64,000 nucleotides of DNA from Halalkalicoccus tibetensis (lineage in GTDB: Archaea; Halobacteriota; Halobacteria; Halobacteriales; Halalkalicoccaceae), in contig NZ_JBBMXV010000006.1 in the NCBI RefSeq assembly GCF_037996645.1, positions 1-64,000 of the forward strand. Direction: 5' to 3'. Below are positions 1 to 8,351 of the stretch, one piece after another. The notes beneath the pieces are model-generated. The model was given only the letters and a program-made list of their open reading frames with translations. It did not search any database and had not been told where the DNA came from. Both the position numbers and the translations under genes were made by a program. Numbering within the stretch: position 1 is the first letter of the stretch; each line of letters begins with the position of its first letter.

Positions 1-1179
1 TCAACCACCACAGAAGACCCTCCAACACTCCAGGAAGGGCTTACACAGTTCCTCGAGGCCAAAGCCAAAGGCGACGACTCAGGAAACTACCGGCGCAACG
101 CAAATCGCGTCATCAGTCAGTGGATCGATTGGCTCGCCCAACGAGACATCGAGCGCTTCGAGCAGCTCGATGAAACCGTTCTCGCCCACTACGCCGAACA
201 TCTGCGCCGGCGTGTCGCTGCGAGCGAAGCCGAGACGACCGACGGAGGTATCGCTCGCTCCACTGCCTGGACCTACTACAACACGATCTCTGCCTTCCTT
301 GGCTGGGCCTCCAAATGGGGCTATCTTCAGGAGAACTATGCCCGAGCGGGTCTCGCCCAAGAGTCGATGCCTGACCGATCCACAACACAACAGTCCCAAC
401 AGCAGTTCTGGACCCCAGCTCAACGAGAGCAGATCCTCAATTACGTCAACAAACGAGCTCACGACGCTATTGATGAGAAGGGTCTCAGCGCCGAGATCGA
501 AGCACGCGATCGGGCTCTCGTCGCTGTTCTCGCGTTCACAGGAGTGCGTGCATCCGAGGTCTTCCGCTCCGAGCACGACAACCGCACCGGCCGCCAGGGC
601 ATTCGCTGGCGTGATATCAATCTCGAGGAACAGACGATCTCCGTTCTTGGAAAGAATCAGCAACGCCAGTCAGCATGGCTCCTCGAGCAAGCGATTCCCG
701 CGGTCGAACGCTATCGGACGATTAGCGATCCCCCATCGGATGACTGGCCCGTCTTTCCTACGAGACACGCGCCATCGCTGTATGAGAGTGCTCGGACGCA
801 TCTTCGCGAAGTAGATAACGAGAACGAAGAATCGATAGAAGTAATTCTCGACGAAAATCCGATCGAAGAGGTGTTGCGAGAGTACCAGATCGTTCCACCC
901 GCGATCACGACGACAGGCGCTCGAAGCGTCATGAAACGGCTCTGTGAGGCCGCAGAGCTCGATATTCCGACTCCACCGGAAGGTCCTGGGTATCTCCAAC
1001 TCCACGGGGCTCGCCGTGGGATCGGTGATACGTTCTACCGCATGGATCGTGGGACTGCACAAGATCTCATGCGTCACCAGAGCCTCGAAACCACGAAAGA
1101 CCACTATTCACACATCGACGCGACTGAGGGAGCAAAACGTGCGAGTGAAATGCTCGACGAGTCTAACGCCGATCAGTGA
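1..1179 (+). CDS. Tyrosine recombinase/integrase (5' end outside window)
   Basis: The frame is open from base 1 and ends at TGA 1177-1179, so the start lies upstream of the window. The N-terminal part (about residues 1-120 seen here) looks like a SAM-like core-binding domain of XerC/D-type recombinases. The C-terminal catalytic domain has the expected set: Arg in FTGVRASEV, His and Arg in LHGARRG, His in MRHQSLETT and the nucleophile Tyr in KDHYSHI. Such enzymes cut and rejoin DNA through a 3'-phosphotyrosine and serve integration or dimer resolution of plasmids. Its place beside ParA and Orc1 genes fits plasmid maintenance or integration. An att site could not be seen. Confidence 0.93.
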   Translation, partial: STTTEDPPTLQEGLTQFLEAKAKGDDSGNYRRNANRVISQWIDWLAQRDIERFEQLDETVLAHYAEHLRRRVAASEAETTDGGIARSTAWTYYNTISAFLGWASKWGYLQENYARAGLAQESMPDRSTTQQSQQQFWTPAQREQILNYVNKRAHDAIDEKGLSAEIEARDRALVAVLAFTGVRASEVFRSEHDNRTGRQGIRWRDINLEEQTISVLGKNQQRQSAWLLEQAIPAVERYRTISDPPSDDWPVFPTRHAPSLYESARTHLREVDNENEESIEVILDENPIEEVLREYQIVPPAITTTGARSVMKRLCEAAELDIPTPPEGPGYLQLHGARRGIGDTFYRMDRGTAQDLMRHQSLETTKDHYSHIDATEGAKRASEMLDESNADQ

Positions 1180-1219
1180 TCGTACTTGGTTCTATGCAGT
1201 CCATTCCAGAGGAGTGAAA

Positions 1220-1711
1220 TTATTGCCGACTGCCACTGGTAGTATCTTCCCCCAGATCCGGTTCTTCAAACGTAAGCGCCTCCACAACTGCTGCTGGTAA
1301 TTCTGGGCGAGGGGCTGCTTCGTGACGAGTGATTTTCTCAGTCTTACGTGTGTTCTCGTACAATGCGCGCGCGATTGGCAATCCACGGAGATACTTATAT
1401 TCGTAGAGGATTTCTACACCACGCTCAGTAAATCCATAGAACTGAGACGGAAGATCCCGCGTGCCTTTACTTGGTTCGTAGGTGTAGCGAGCAACGACCC
1501 CTGCCTCGGTTAATGTCTCTAACTGGTCTTTGAGTGCTGCCTGGCTTTTCCCGACCATATACTCCAACTCGGCAAGCGACATGAGGTGAGCAGGATGGCC
1601 AAGAAGTTCCTGAATTATGAGGTGGCGCGTATCCTGTGAAAGGAGCTTAAAGAGACGCTGTTGCTCCGCAAACGGCCCGACATCGGCGTTCCCCGTGTCG
1701 CTCTCACTCAT
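1220..1711 (-). CDS. Winged-helix (ArsR-like) transcriptional regulator
   Basis: A 163-residue protein. Residues about 15-90 form a winged helix: LFKLLSQDTRHLIIQELLGHP, then a recognition-helix region around VGKSQAALKDQLETLTEAG, then the wing. The C-terminal half is less typical (FTERGVEILYEYKYLRGLP). The haloarchaeal ArsR-like group is a good match in length and layout. It is convergent with the integrase gene (stops 41 bp apart) and divergent from the next gene, so it may control either. No ligand-binding cysteines are seen, so metal sensing is not supported. Confidence 0.85.
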   Translation of the reverse strand: MSESDTGNADVGPFAEQQRLFKLLSQDTRHLIIQELLGHPAHLMSLAELEYMVGKSQAALKDQLETLTEAGVVARYTYEPSKGTRDLPSQFYGFTERGVEILYEYKYLRGLPIARALYENTRKTEKITRHEAAPRPELPAAVVEALTFEEPDLGEDTTSGSRQ

Positions 1712-1825
1712 ACCTGCTACTACGATAAGCGCTGTATTAACAGTTTGGGCGCTCCAAGTAGGTTAATATTCGAATTGCCAAAGTGGTTCAGAAGAAATAA
1801 GCCACAGTAGTCTGTGCCTAGAGCA

Positions 1826-2623
1826 ATGAGTAATCCAACGCCGCCACCGAATTCAACGGAAATTATGAGTGTTGTTCACGATGCTGTTGGAGGTCTCGAA
1901 TTGGAGCCCGCAGAAAAACGGGAAATCTGGCGATTCGCACAGCGCGAACTGCCATACCTCTGGAGCCAACGCACTTCGTATTTCGTTCTCGGTAGTTACC
2001 GTGATCCCTATATTCGCCGCCTTCGGGCGGTTCAGAACGAACTCGCAAAGCAACTTGGTGCCTATCCGTTCATTATGGGTGATCTTCTGGAGCTACCAGC
2101 AGATCGACTTAACGCGTTCGACATTATGTTTGCGCTCCTTGCTACGTATAGCGATTATATTGTCGGCGTTTTCGAGAAAGAAAGCGGCGGGGAAGCACCT
2201 GAGCTAGGAGAGATTGATGATACGCCATACTTCGAGAAGTCCTATGTGTATCCTCGTGATTATACCTGGTTTACGGACTCAAACCTCGACTCAGAACACC
2301 ATGTCGCTCAAGCCGCTATTGAGATCGCATTCACCGAGGATCTAACGAGAGAAGAAAAAGGAGCGAAGATCTCGTCACTAGCCGATCGTGCACAGAAACA
2401 CGAGATTGAGGTTAGTGATCAAGATCTCTGGGACGTGGTTGGTGAACGGAAGGCGGAGAATGGCGAGAAGGCAACATATAGCTGGGTCCATATCAACAAG
2501 TTCCGAAAATTCGAGTTGCACGATCGATGTTTCCCGTGGGCAACAGTTCAAGAGCTTCGTACTGCAGTCTCTGAACTACCGCCGCCAACTCCGCGTCCAG
2601 TTTGGGAAAGTCAAGAAGAATAG
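1826..2623 (+). CDS. Conserved-looking hypothetical protein
   Basis: About 265 residues. ATG at 1826 was chosen because an A/T-rich box lies some 26 bp upstream, as in leaderless haloarchaeal genes. A GTG at 1814 in the same frame is the alternative. The protein is soluble and acidic, with aromatic-rich segments (YFVLGSYRDPYIRRL and YVYPRDYTWFTDS). No catalytic motif was recognised. It sits between a regulator and the parA region and reads toward parA, but about 280 bp with repeats separate them, so it is probably its own transcript. Function unknown. Confidence 0.75.
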   Translation: MSNPTPPPNSTEIMSVVHDAVGGLELEPAEKREIWRFAQRELPYLWSQRTSYFVLGSYRDPYIRRLRAVQNELAKQLGAYPFIMGDLLELPADRLNAFDIMFALLATYSDYIVGVFEKESGGEAPELGEIDDTPYFEKSYVYPRDYTWFTDSNLDSEHHVAQAAIEIAFTEDLTREEKGAKISSLADRAQKHEIEVSDQDLWDVVGERKAENGEKATYSWVHINKFRKFELHDRCFPWATVQELRTAVSELPPPTPRPVWESQEE

Positions 2624-2639
2624 TTCAGTCTCTCTCAAC

Positions 2640-2850
2640 TGGCATCGACATTCTGTACAGCTATTACTGTAGTAACATGCTGTACATTCACGACATTATA
2701 GACAGTAGAGACAGTACAGACCGTAGCAACAGTCAGAGTGGTGCGCAATTAGTATGCTAATCGTTCTGCTTATACATGAAGTAGTGTACGTACTCTACTG
2801 AGTGTTCTACAATGACAGAATGTAGAAAGAGTACGTACTGTAGCCACAGT
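2640..2850. repeat. Iteron-like and palindromic region upstream of parA (possible parS/operator)
   Basis: At 2701-2736 four 9-bp units follow each other: GACAGTAGA, GACAGTACA, GACCGTAGC, AACAGTCAG. Further on are GTAGTGTACGTACTCTAC (2781-2798), a near palindrome, TTCTACA (2805-2811) with its inverse TGTAGAA (2821-2827), and a second GTACGTAC core at 2831-2838. This density of short related repeats just before a ParA gene is what plasmid partition sites and autoregulatory operators look like. The function is inferred. Confidence 0.6.
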
Positions 2851-2905
2851 TAATACACTCATGCAGGCCAGTACATTTTATAATGTTACGGTGAGAGGAC
2901 CGAAT

Positions 2906-3778
2906 ATGGTCGACGAAAATCAGAAGAGTCCACGGGCAATCGCGATCAATGTTTTAAAAGGAGGGTTTGGAAAATCAACGACTGCCATCAATCTCGCACG
3001 GGAGCTGGCGGAGCGAAATGATCAAGTGCTACTTATCGATCTCGATGACAACGGTCATACAACGTTTAATCTTGGCTACCGGGACCGCTATGAAGGTGAG
3101 AACCATGTACAGAATGTTCTCTTGGATGGAGAAAATCCATCAGATTTCATCGTTCCTGTCGTTGAAGATCTTGACCTCTTTCCTTCGCATGAGGCTCTTG
3201 AGGAGGTAGAAACAAATCTCAAGTCGGCAATGGCGTCAAGTCAACGCCTGTTTCGAAATGTTGTAGATCCGCTGCTTGGAGACGTCTATGATTACATTGT
3301 CGTTGACACCCCAGCGAATAGAGGAAAAATAAACGACAATGCACTGTTTGCGACGAAGAATCTCATGGTCCCGCTTCGACCGGAGAGTGGTTGGGAATCG
3401 GGTATTACGCAAACGAACAAGCGGCTGATTCAAGAAGCACAGCAGTATTTCGAGCTCAAACTGCTTGCGCTCGTTCCGACGGATCTAAGCGAACGCTTGG
3501 ATCAAGATACGCGAGATCGGAACCTACTGCAAGCCATTAACAGCCGCGATGCCTTAGAGCCATTTGTTCCAAACTTCGCACATCTCTCTGAGTCAGATTG
3601 GGAAGCAATCGATGCTGGCGAGTACAATAATGAACTACCAGGCATTCGACACCGAGCGAGTATCGATAAAGCTCACCGAGCGCGAATACCGCTTCGGGAC
3701 TTCGATCCCCACTGTGATCAACTCGAGTATTACGGCGAACTCGCACAGATCGTCGAGCAGGGAGAGGTGGTTCGATAA
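2906..3778 (+). CDS. parA: ParA-family partition ATPase
   Basis: A 290-residue deviant Walker ATPase. The P-loop is KGGFGKSTT near the N-terminus (NVLKGGFGKSTTAINLA), followed by the Walker A' stretch LLIDLDDNGHTT and a Walker B-like IVVDTPANRG. ParA proteins segregate plasmids by binding nonspecifically to DNA with ATP and being stimulated by a centromere-binding partner. ATG 2906 lies about 25 bp after TTTATAAT, suiting a leaderless start; ATG 2861 in frame is an alternative. The stop overlaps the ATG of the next gene by 1 bp, which marks a two-gene operon. The repeat-rich region upstream is the likely site of action or autoregulation. Confidence 0.95.
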   Translation: MVDENQKSPRAIAINVLKGGFGKSTTAINLARELAERNDQVLLIDLDDNGHTTFNLGYRDRYEGENHVQNVLLDGENPSDFIVPVVEDLDLFPSHEALEEVETNLKSAMASSQRLFRNVVDPLLGDVYDYIVVDTPANRGKINDNALFATKNLMVPLRPESGWESGITQTNKRLIQEAQQYFELKLLALVPTDLSERLDQDTRDRNLLQAINSRDALEPFVPNFAHLSESDWEAIDAGEYNNELPGIRHRASIDKAHRARIPLRDFDPHCDQLEYYGELAQIVEQGEVVR

Positions 3779-4245
3779 TGCCATTCGAGGATATTTCCGA
3801 CGACAACGAGGAGCAACCCGATCCAGGTGATGAAGCACTTGATGAGCTTGCTGGGACTCTCTCAGGAGAGACCACACCTGAGTCGGCCAGCAAATCGACA
3901 GCGACTGAGGACACAACCGAAGAAAGCGGTGAGGAAGCTACTACAGAGGTAGCAGCATATGATCCACAAAGTGAACCTGCATTTCCAACTGCGAAATCTC
4001 AAACACAGCACTCTATCTACTGTCTTCCAGAGACATGGGAGGATATAGATGGATCGTCAGGTTTGCTGTTTGAGGCCGAAATTACCCTCCGTCGCGATGG
4101 ATACGATACGGTTCAAAAAAGAGAGTTGCATAATGCGATCCTCCGTGCCGCAGCAGAGTCCTTGACGGCTGATGATATCGCCGAAGCGTTTGTCAATACC
4201 CGTGAGGACCGAACCAACGAATCTCTCCTCGAAGAGGACTCGTAA
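3778..4245 (+). CDS. Small acidic partner of ParA (putative partition protein)
   Basis: A 155-residue protein whose ATG overlaps the parA stop (TAATG). The first half is low-complexity and very acidic (runs of E, D, S, T). The second half (about residues 70-150) is folded-looking, with the segment EITLRRDGYDTVQKRELHN and a helical tail. No ParB HTH or nuclease domain is visible. By position and size it is a candidate centromere-binding protein or adaptor, as in plasmid par operons where the second gene is small and poorly conserved. That role is inference; the gene itself is well supported. Confidence 0.82.
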   Translation: MPFEDISDDNEEQPDPGDEALDELAGTLSGETTPESASKSTATEDTTEESGEEATTEVAAYDPQSEPAFPTAKSQTQHSIYCLPETWEDIDGSSGLLFEAEITLRRDGYDTVQKRELHNAILRAAAESLTADDIAEAFVNTREDRTNESLLEEDS

Positions 4246-4273
4246 GAAGCTAGTTGACAGAAAAGAGGGGCAG

Positions 4274-5545
4274 CTACGTCAGTTCTTTTGCAGTTGCGAT
4301 TTCAGTTAAATCACTGACAACGTCATCGATACGAGTATCCTCCCCGAGAATATCGAGAGTAGCCTCTAGATCAGTCTTCAATTCGAATCGGTAGTGTGAG
4401 CCGCCCTGAATACCTGTGTTTCGAGTCTCTGCAAGGAGGAAGCCCTGCATGCCAAGGCTCTGGAGATGATCACGTACGCGGCGCTCAACGAGTTGATTGC
4501 CATCAAGTCGGTCGACGATTGATTTGTATTTCTGGTATACCTGCCTGGTTCTGGCAGGTGTTTCGCCGTCGATCTCGAGAGCTACGACAGAGAGAAGAGC
4601 AAACTGATCCTGTGTAGTTAGACTTCGCATCCCCTCTTCAATTCGTTTTCGTTCGAGAATGTCACGTGCTTCACGAACATGTGTTTCACTGACAGTGTCG
4701 TTACCGTGGTTGAGCGCTAATTCGCCGGATTTGTACAATAGACGAATCGCTTGGCGAGCACTCCCCTCGTCTTGAGCAGCGAATGCCGAGCAAAGAGGAA
4801 TAACATCGTCATCAAGTACATCATCGATAAAAGCGCGCTCTGCTCGACGCTCAAGAATTGACGTGAGCTTTTCAGCGTTGTACGGAGCGAACTCGATCTC
4901 CGAGTCATACAGTGAGTCTTTGACCTTTGGAGAGAGGTTGTCGCGAAATTGGAGGTTGTTGCTAATGCCGATAACGCTCACCCATTGATCGTTGATATGG
5001 TCGTTTTTTCGTGCTCGTGGAAGTTCGTAGAGGAGCTCGTCGTTACTCCCAATTGCGTCGATCTCGTCAATAACGATAATGACTGTTTCCTCTAAATCGC
5101 TAATTTCCTCATAGAGGAGATCGAACATGGACTGTTGGTCAATACCACTTGGCTTCTTTCTGCTATCACGAATCTCTTTGATCAGATGAGCACAGAGCTG
5201 GTAGCTTGTCGTTTGATTGTTTGCGCTAGTCTTGATGACACTCAAATTAAAATCGTCTTGACTGGCGGCATAGTCCTGTAGTAAAGCCAGTTCGTGATCG
5301 ATAGCGACTGTTTTTCCTTGCCCAGTCTTACCATAGAGAAACAGATTGTGAGCATTTACACCTCTTGTTGCGGGGGCGAGAGCATTCCTGATCTCGTCAA
5401 GCTCTGCTTCTCGTTCAGGTAACTTCTCAGGTTGCCAATCCTCTTTTAAAACGCTTTCATTGGTGAAAATGTCTACAGAGGAACGATAGGGATTGTCCTC
5501 AAATGACTCGTATGGGTTTCTGGAATCGGTTTCGTCACCGACCAT
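4274..5545 (-). CDS. orc: Orc1/Cdc6 replication initiator
   Basis: About 423 residues. Walker A is GKTGQGKT (residues 72-79) and Walker B is VIIVIDEID (155-163) in an AAA+ domain, followed by a sensor region (WVSVIGISNNL) and a C-terminal winged helix that binds origin boxes. ATG 5545 was chosen because a longer in-frame start at 5644 would run through the origin box at 5631-5658 and add a non-conserved tail. In Archaea, Orc1/Cdc6 binds ORB elements next to its own gene and loads MCM. Here matching boxes lie directly upstream (5.60-5.97 kb), so gene and origin form one replicator. Confidence 0.96.
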   Translation of the reverse strand: MVGDETDSRNPYESFEDNPYRSSVDIFTNESVLKEDWQPEKLPEREAELDEIRNALAPATRGVNAHNLFLYGKTGQGKTVAIDHELALLQDYAASQDDFNLSVIKTSANNQTTSYQLCAHLIKEIRDSRKKPSGIDQQSMFDLLYEEISDLEETVIIVIDEIDAIGSNDELLYELPRARKNDHINDQWVSVIGISNNLQFRDNLSPKVKDSLYDSEIEFAPYNAEKLTSILERRAERAFIDDVLDDDVIPLCSAFAAQDEGSARQAIRLLYKSGELALNHGNDTVSETHVREARDILERKRIEEGMRSLTTQDQFALLSVVALEIDGETPARTRQVYQKYKSIVDRLDGNQLVERRVRDHLQSLGMQGFLLAETRNTGIQGGSHYRFELKTDLEATLDILGEDTRIDDVVSDLTEIATAKELT

Positions 5546-5630
5546 GTTGGATGACACCAATAGTATGAAGGATAATAAACCCCTGTGTCCGGAGCGTCCG
5601 TCGTGTCCGCATATTGGAGAGGGATATATA

Positions 5631-5658
5631 CCCCCTCCCCCCACCTTGTCCGCATAAT
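5631..5658 (-). promoter_or_regulatory. Origin recognition box 1 (minus orientation)
   Basis: On the minus strand this reads ATTATGCGGACAAGG followed by a run of G interrupted by one A. It is the box closest to the orc start and also overlaps where the orc promoter should be, so it may couple initiation to autoregulation. Confidence 0.8.
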
Positions 5659-5818
5659 ATTCTCCACGAGACCACCCTTTCCAAGATTACACGATCGACT
5701 CAAGGATAGGAAAGATTTAAGAGTGTAGCAGCACAACCAGATCCGTACTAGAATATGAAGAAAGATGCTTCTAGCGGAGAGTGTTCTAGACCGGGGTTCT
5801 GAACCCTAATGAGGCTGA

Positions 5819-5843
5819 ATTATGCGGACAGGGTGGGGGGTAT
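5819..5843 (+). promoter_or_regulatory. Origin recognition box 2 (plus orientation)
   Basis: Reads ATTATGCGGACAGGGTGG followed by more G. It differs from boxes 1 and 3 by one base in the centre and faces box 1 across the presumed unwinding segment. Confidence 0.8.
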
Positions 5844-5946
5844 AGAAGGGTCGCGCCATCGTGGTTATTGCTGACCAATCGGGATGAATATGAACTCAAG
5901 ACTTGTCTTGCTTGCAGTTCAAGTTGGTACCTCCTGTCACAATTGG

Positions 5947-5972
5947 ATTATGCGGACAAGGTGGGGTGGGGG
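5947..5972 (+). promoter_or_regulatory. Origin recognition box 3 (plus orientation)
   Basis: Reads ATTATGCGGACAAGGTGG followed by a G-rich tail. It has the same core as box 1 in the opposite orientation. Confidence 0.8.
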
Positions 5973-6038
5973 CCTGGACTCACCGAATTCGTCAGGCTTC
6001 GGAAACGCACTCGGATAGGCAGTTGACAATATTTGTAG

Positions 6039-6082
6039 CCTTGTGCAACGTTTCGATCGATACCATCTATTGTTGCACAAGG
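6039..6082. repeat. CCTTGTGCAAC dispersed inverted repeat, copy 1
   Basis: Arms CCTTGTGCAAC (6039-6049) and GTTGCACAAGG (6072-6082) are exact inverses around a 22-bp centre. It lies between the origin and the end of the SMC-like gene. It belongs to a family of eight copies in this window whose arms are conserved and whose centres are not. No target-site duplication is visible. Confidence 0.9.
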
Positions 6083-6200
6083 TTCCGTAATATCATCATT
6101 CTATCGACAATGCTTCCACAGTATTCTCCGATGGTTTTCCAAAGTAGAATACGGAGGCACATGGCGATCTCCCCTATGTTGAATGGTGTTGATCCTGTTT

Positions 6201-8099
6201 TCAAATTTCCGTGATCCGCTGGTAGTCCTCATCAAGTGCATCGGCGTCTTCTGAGAGAAGGGCAACCACTATATACGAGGCGTACTCCTCGAGATACTCG
6301 ACCAACTGCGAAATGCGTTCAGAATCGATCGCTTCCAGTGAATCCAGCAGGATGAACGGCATCTCTTCGTGGACCTCGTGGACGAGATAGCCCGCCAACG
6401 CAAGTATGAGTCCGGTTACTTCGCGCTCGCTCTCGCTGAGGTGCTCAACCGAATCCTCGTAGGTCGTCCCATCGTCCGTCTGGCGTGTCACATGGAGCTC
6501 AAAGCTCGCGTCGTCGTTGCCCTCCGCATGTCGGTATTCGAGCCAAATCCGTGCGAGGTTCCCGTAATCGAGCAGCTCGACGACCGTCTCCATGTGCTCA
6601 TTGAACGCCTCGATCGCCTCGCGCTCGACGCGCTCGATGCGCGTTCGAAGCTCCTCGAGCTCCGTGTTGATCTCTTCGCGACGAGCCTCGAGCTGTTCGC
6701 GCTCTTCGAGTCGAGATTCGAGCTCCTCGATATCATCTTCGAGCGCATCGCGCTGGCGTTCGAGTTGGTCTCGTTTGAGTTCGAGTTGGGTCACCTCCTT
6801 CTGTGCGGCCAGAAGCTCTTCATCGTCTTCGTCGGTTTCGACGGTCGACTCCAAGTTCTCGATCTCCTCGAGAAGCTCCTCGCGTCGCGATTCGAGCTCG
6901 TCGATCTGGTCGGTCCTGTCGGCGAGTTCCGATTTGGTTGTCTCGAGCGCTCGTTCGAGCTCGGTACGCTTGTCCCTCGTTGCGGCGTGGTCTTTGCGCT
7001 GAGTTTTGAGCTCCTCGAGTTCTCGATTGAGTTCGTTGCGCCCCTGGACTTTCTCTTCGCGAAGGTCCTGGAGGCGCGACACAGTCGATTCGATCTGATC
7101 AGTGTCGACCTCCGAGCCACACGTCCAGCAAGTGACCTCATTCGACTGGTCTGCGACCAACTGATCGGTCACTGAGCCACCATCCGCTTCCGTTTTGGCC
7201 GCCGCTTCGTCGCCGAGAAGATCGGTGACTCCATCGTCGGTAATCTGCTCGTTGAACTGAATGACTGTCTGGAGCTGGGAGATTATCTCATCGAGTTCGC
7301 GCTTTCGACCCCGAATTCGTTCGATCTCGTTGGCTAGATCATCGAGCTCGTCCTCATCAACCGTCGGGAGCTCCTCAAGCTCCGCTTCGATATCGGCATG
7401 TTCGTTCTCGAGCGACGAGACGCTTTCCCGCTCGGTCTCAAGATCGTAGTTGACATCCTCGAGCTGAGACTGTGTTTCCTGCAGTTCATCGAGTTGCTCC
7501 GAGTCTGTACTCTCTGAATCGGATTGTTGGGCCGTTTGTAGTGACTCACGCGCGTCTTCGAGGTCGGCTTCGGCGTCCTCAAGCTGCTTTGTGACGCGTG
7601 CGTGCTCTTCTTCCAGCGAACCGTGTTCACGCTCGGCTTCGGAGAGCTCCGAGAGTTGGTCGTCGATGCTGCGTTTTTCGGCCTGGAACTGGCTGATTCG
7701 GGCCTCGATCGCATCGACATCGACCGGCCGAAGAATGAGTTCTCGAAGATCGTCGTTACGGACGACGGCGCGCCGAGCCGGGTTGGATTCGAGTAGAAAC
7801 GCGAACAGATCGGCTAGTTGTGGATCGTCGAGGTAGGGATCACCGGCGAACGCGACGCCACTCTCTGTGCGCGTCAGCTCGCGAGTATAGGTCTCCTCGT
7901 CGAGCGCAAGCGAAACCGAACCATGATCGGCGTCGCCTTTGAGTGATGCTCGGTCGCTCCCAAGAGCAGCCATCAGCGATCGAAGGAACGACGTTCGGTT
8001 AGTTGCGTTTCGTCCCGCGAGGATCGTGACACCCGGGGTAAATTCGACTGCAGCAGTGTCGATCCCGCCGATATTCTCGACCTCGACGTCAGCGGTCAT
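6201..8099 (-). CDS. Rad50/SMC-like coiled-coil ATPase (archaea-specific SMC-related)
   Basis: About 632 residues. The N-terminal ATPase lobe has the P-loop AGRNATNRTS. Two long Glu/Arg-rich coiled-coil arms flank a zinc-hook-like CWTCG in the middle. The C-terminal lobe has the ABC signature-like HLSESEREVTGLILALAG and a Walker B-type FILLDSLEAID. The layout is that of a short Rad50, matching haloarchaeal SMC-related proteins thought to act on chromosome organisation or cell shape. ATG 8099 is used; ATG 8117, six codons upstream, is the alternative. The P-loop has Asn-Arg before Thr instead of Gly-Lys, so nucleotide binding may be altered. Its gene sits beside the origin, suggesting a role in replicon segregation (inference). 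Confidence 0.93.
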   Translation of the reverse strand: MTADVEVENIGGIDTAAVEFTPGVTILAGRNATNRTSFLRSLMAALGSDRASLKGDADHGSVSLALDEETYTRELTRTESGVAFAGDPYLDDPQLADLFAFLLESNPARRAVVRNDDLRELILRPVDVDAIEARISQFQAEKRSIDDQLSELSEAEREHGSLEEEHARVTKQLEDAEADLEDARESLQTAQQSDSESTDSEQLDELQETQSQLEDVNYDLETERESVSSLENEHADIEAELEELPTVDEDELDDLANEIERIRGRKRELDEIISQLQTVIQFNEQITDDGVTDLLGDEAAAKTEADGGSVTDQLVADQSNEVTCWTCGSEVDTDQIESTVSRLQDLREEKVQGRNELNRELEELKTQRKDHAATRDKRTELERALETTKSELADRTDQIDELESRREELLEEIENLESTVETDEDDEELLAAQKEVTQLELKRDQLERQRDALEDDIEELESRLEEREQLEARREEINTELEELRTRIERVEREAIEAFNEHMETVVELLDYGNLARIWLEYRHAEGNDDASFELHVTRQTDDGTTYEDSVEHLSESEREVTGLILALAGYLVHEVHEEMPFILLDSLEAIDSERISQLVEYLEEYASYIVVALLSEDADALDEDYQRITEI

Positions 8100-8301
8100 A
8101 TTGTGAAGCGAAGGCATTGTATAGTCCTTCTTTTGGGTTCGTCTTCAATAAGCGTTCAGATGCCCGTTTTCTAGCGAATTCAACTGAACACCGTTTTGGA
8201 TAAGAGACACCACCTCCGTACGCTGCTTTGCTCGCCCTCGCTTGGTGATATTTCGAATGAACGTTCCGTTCCCCTCCCGGAGATAGCAACTACTCCGGAC
8301 C

Positions 8302-8347
8302 CCTTGTGCAACAATATTAATAGAAGGGCGCTCGTTGTTGCACAAGG
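8302..8347. repeat. CCTTGTGCAAC dispersed inverted repeat, copy 2
   Basis: Arms at 8302-8312 and 8337-8347, both perfect 11-mers, with an A/T-containing 24-bp centre. The right arm ends 4 bp before the ATG of the next plus-strand gene, and the whole copy lies between two divergent genes. It therefore overlaps the core promoter or leader of that gene, the strongest positional hint of a regulatory role in the family. Confidence 0.9.
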
Positions 8348-8351
8348 TAGA

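Larger units (their letters stand above)
5604..5972. other. Predicted replication origin (ORB cluster beside orc)
   Basis: At least three copies of a box reading ATTATGCGGACAAGGTGGG flank a 160-bp segment. One, at 5631-5658, is on the minus strand; two, at 5819-5843 and 5947-5972, are on the plus strand. A partial core, GTCCGCATA, lies at 5605-5613 on the minus strand. Each box ends in a G-run, the G-string feature of haloarchaeal origin boxes. Inverted boxes around a relatively A/T-rich stretch next to an Orc1 gene is the standard haloarchaeal origin layout. Function inferred from layout. Confidence 0.85.

Noticed and set aside
5545-5644. Longer N-terminus for the Orc1/Cdc6 protein
   Set aside because: The extra 33 codons overlap the origin box and read as a non-conserved Gly/Cys/His-containing stretch; ATG 5545 begins the typical acidic start.
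6369-7175. 268-codon plus-strand frame inside the SMC-like gene
   Set aside because: It mirrors the coiled coil, producing a hydrophobic-looking repetitive product with no signal or family.
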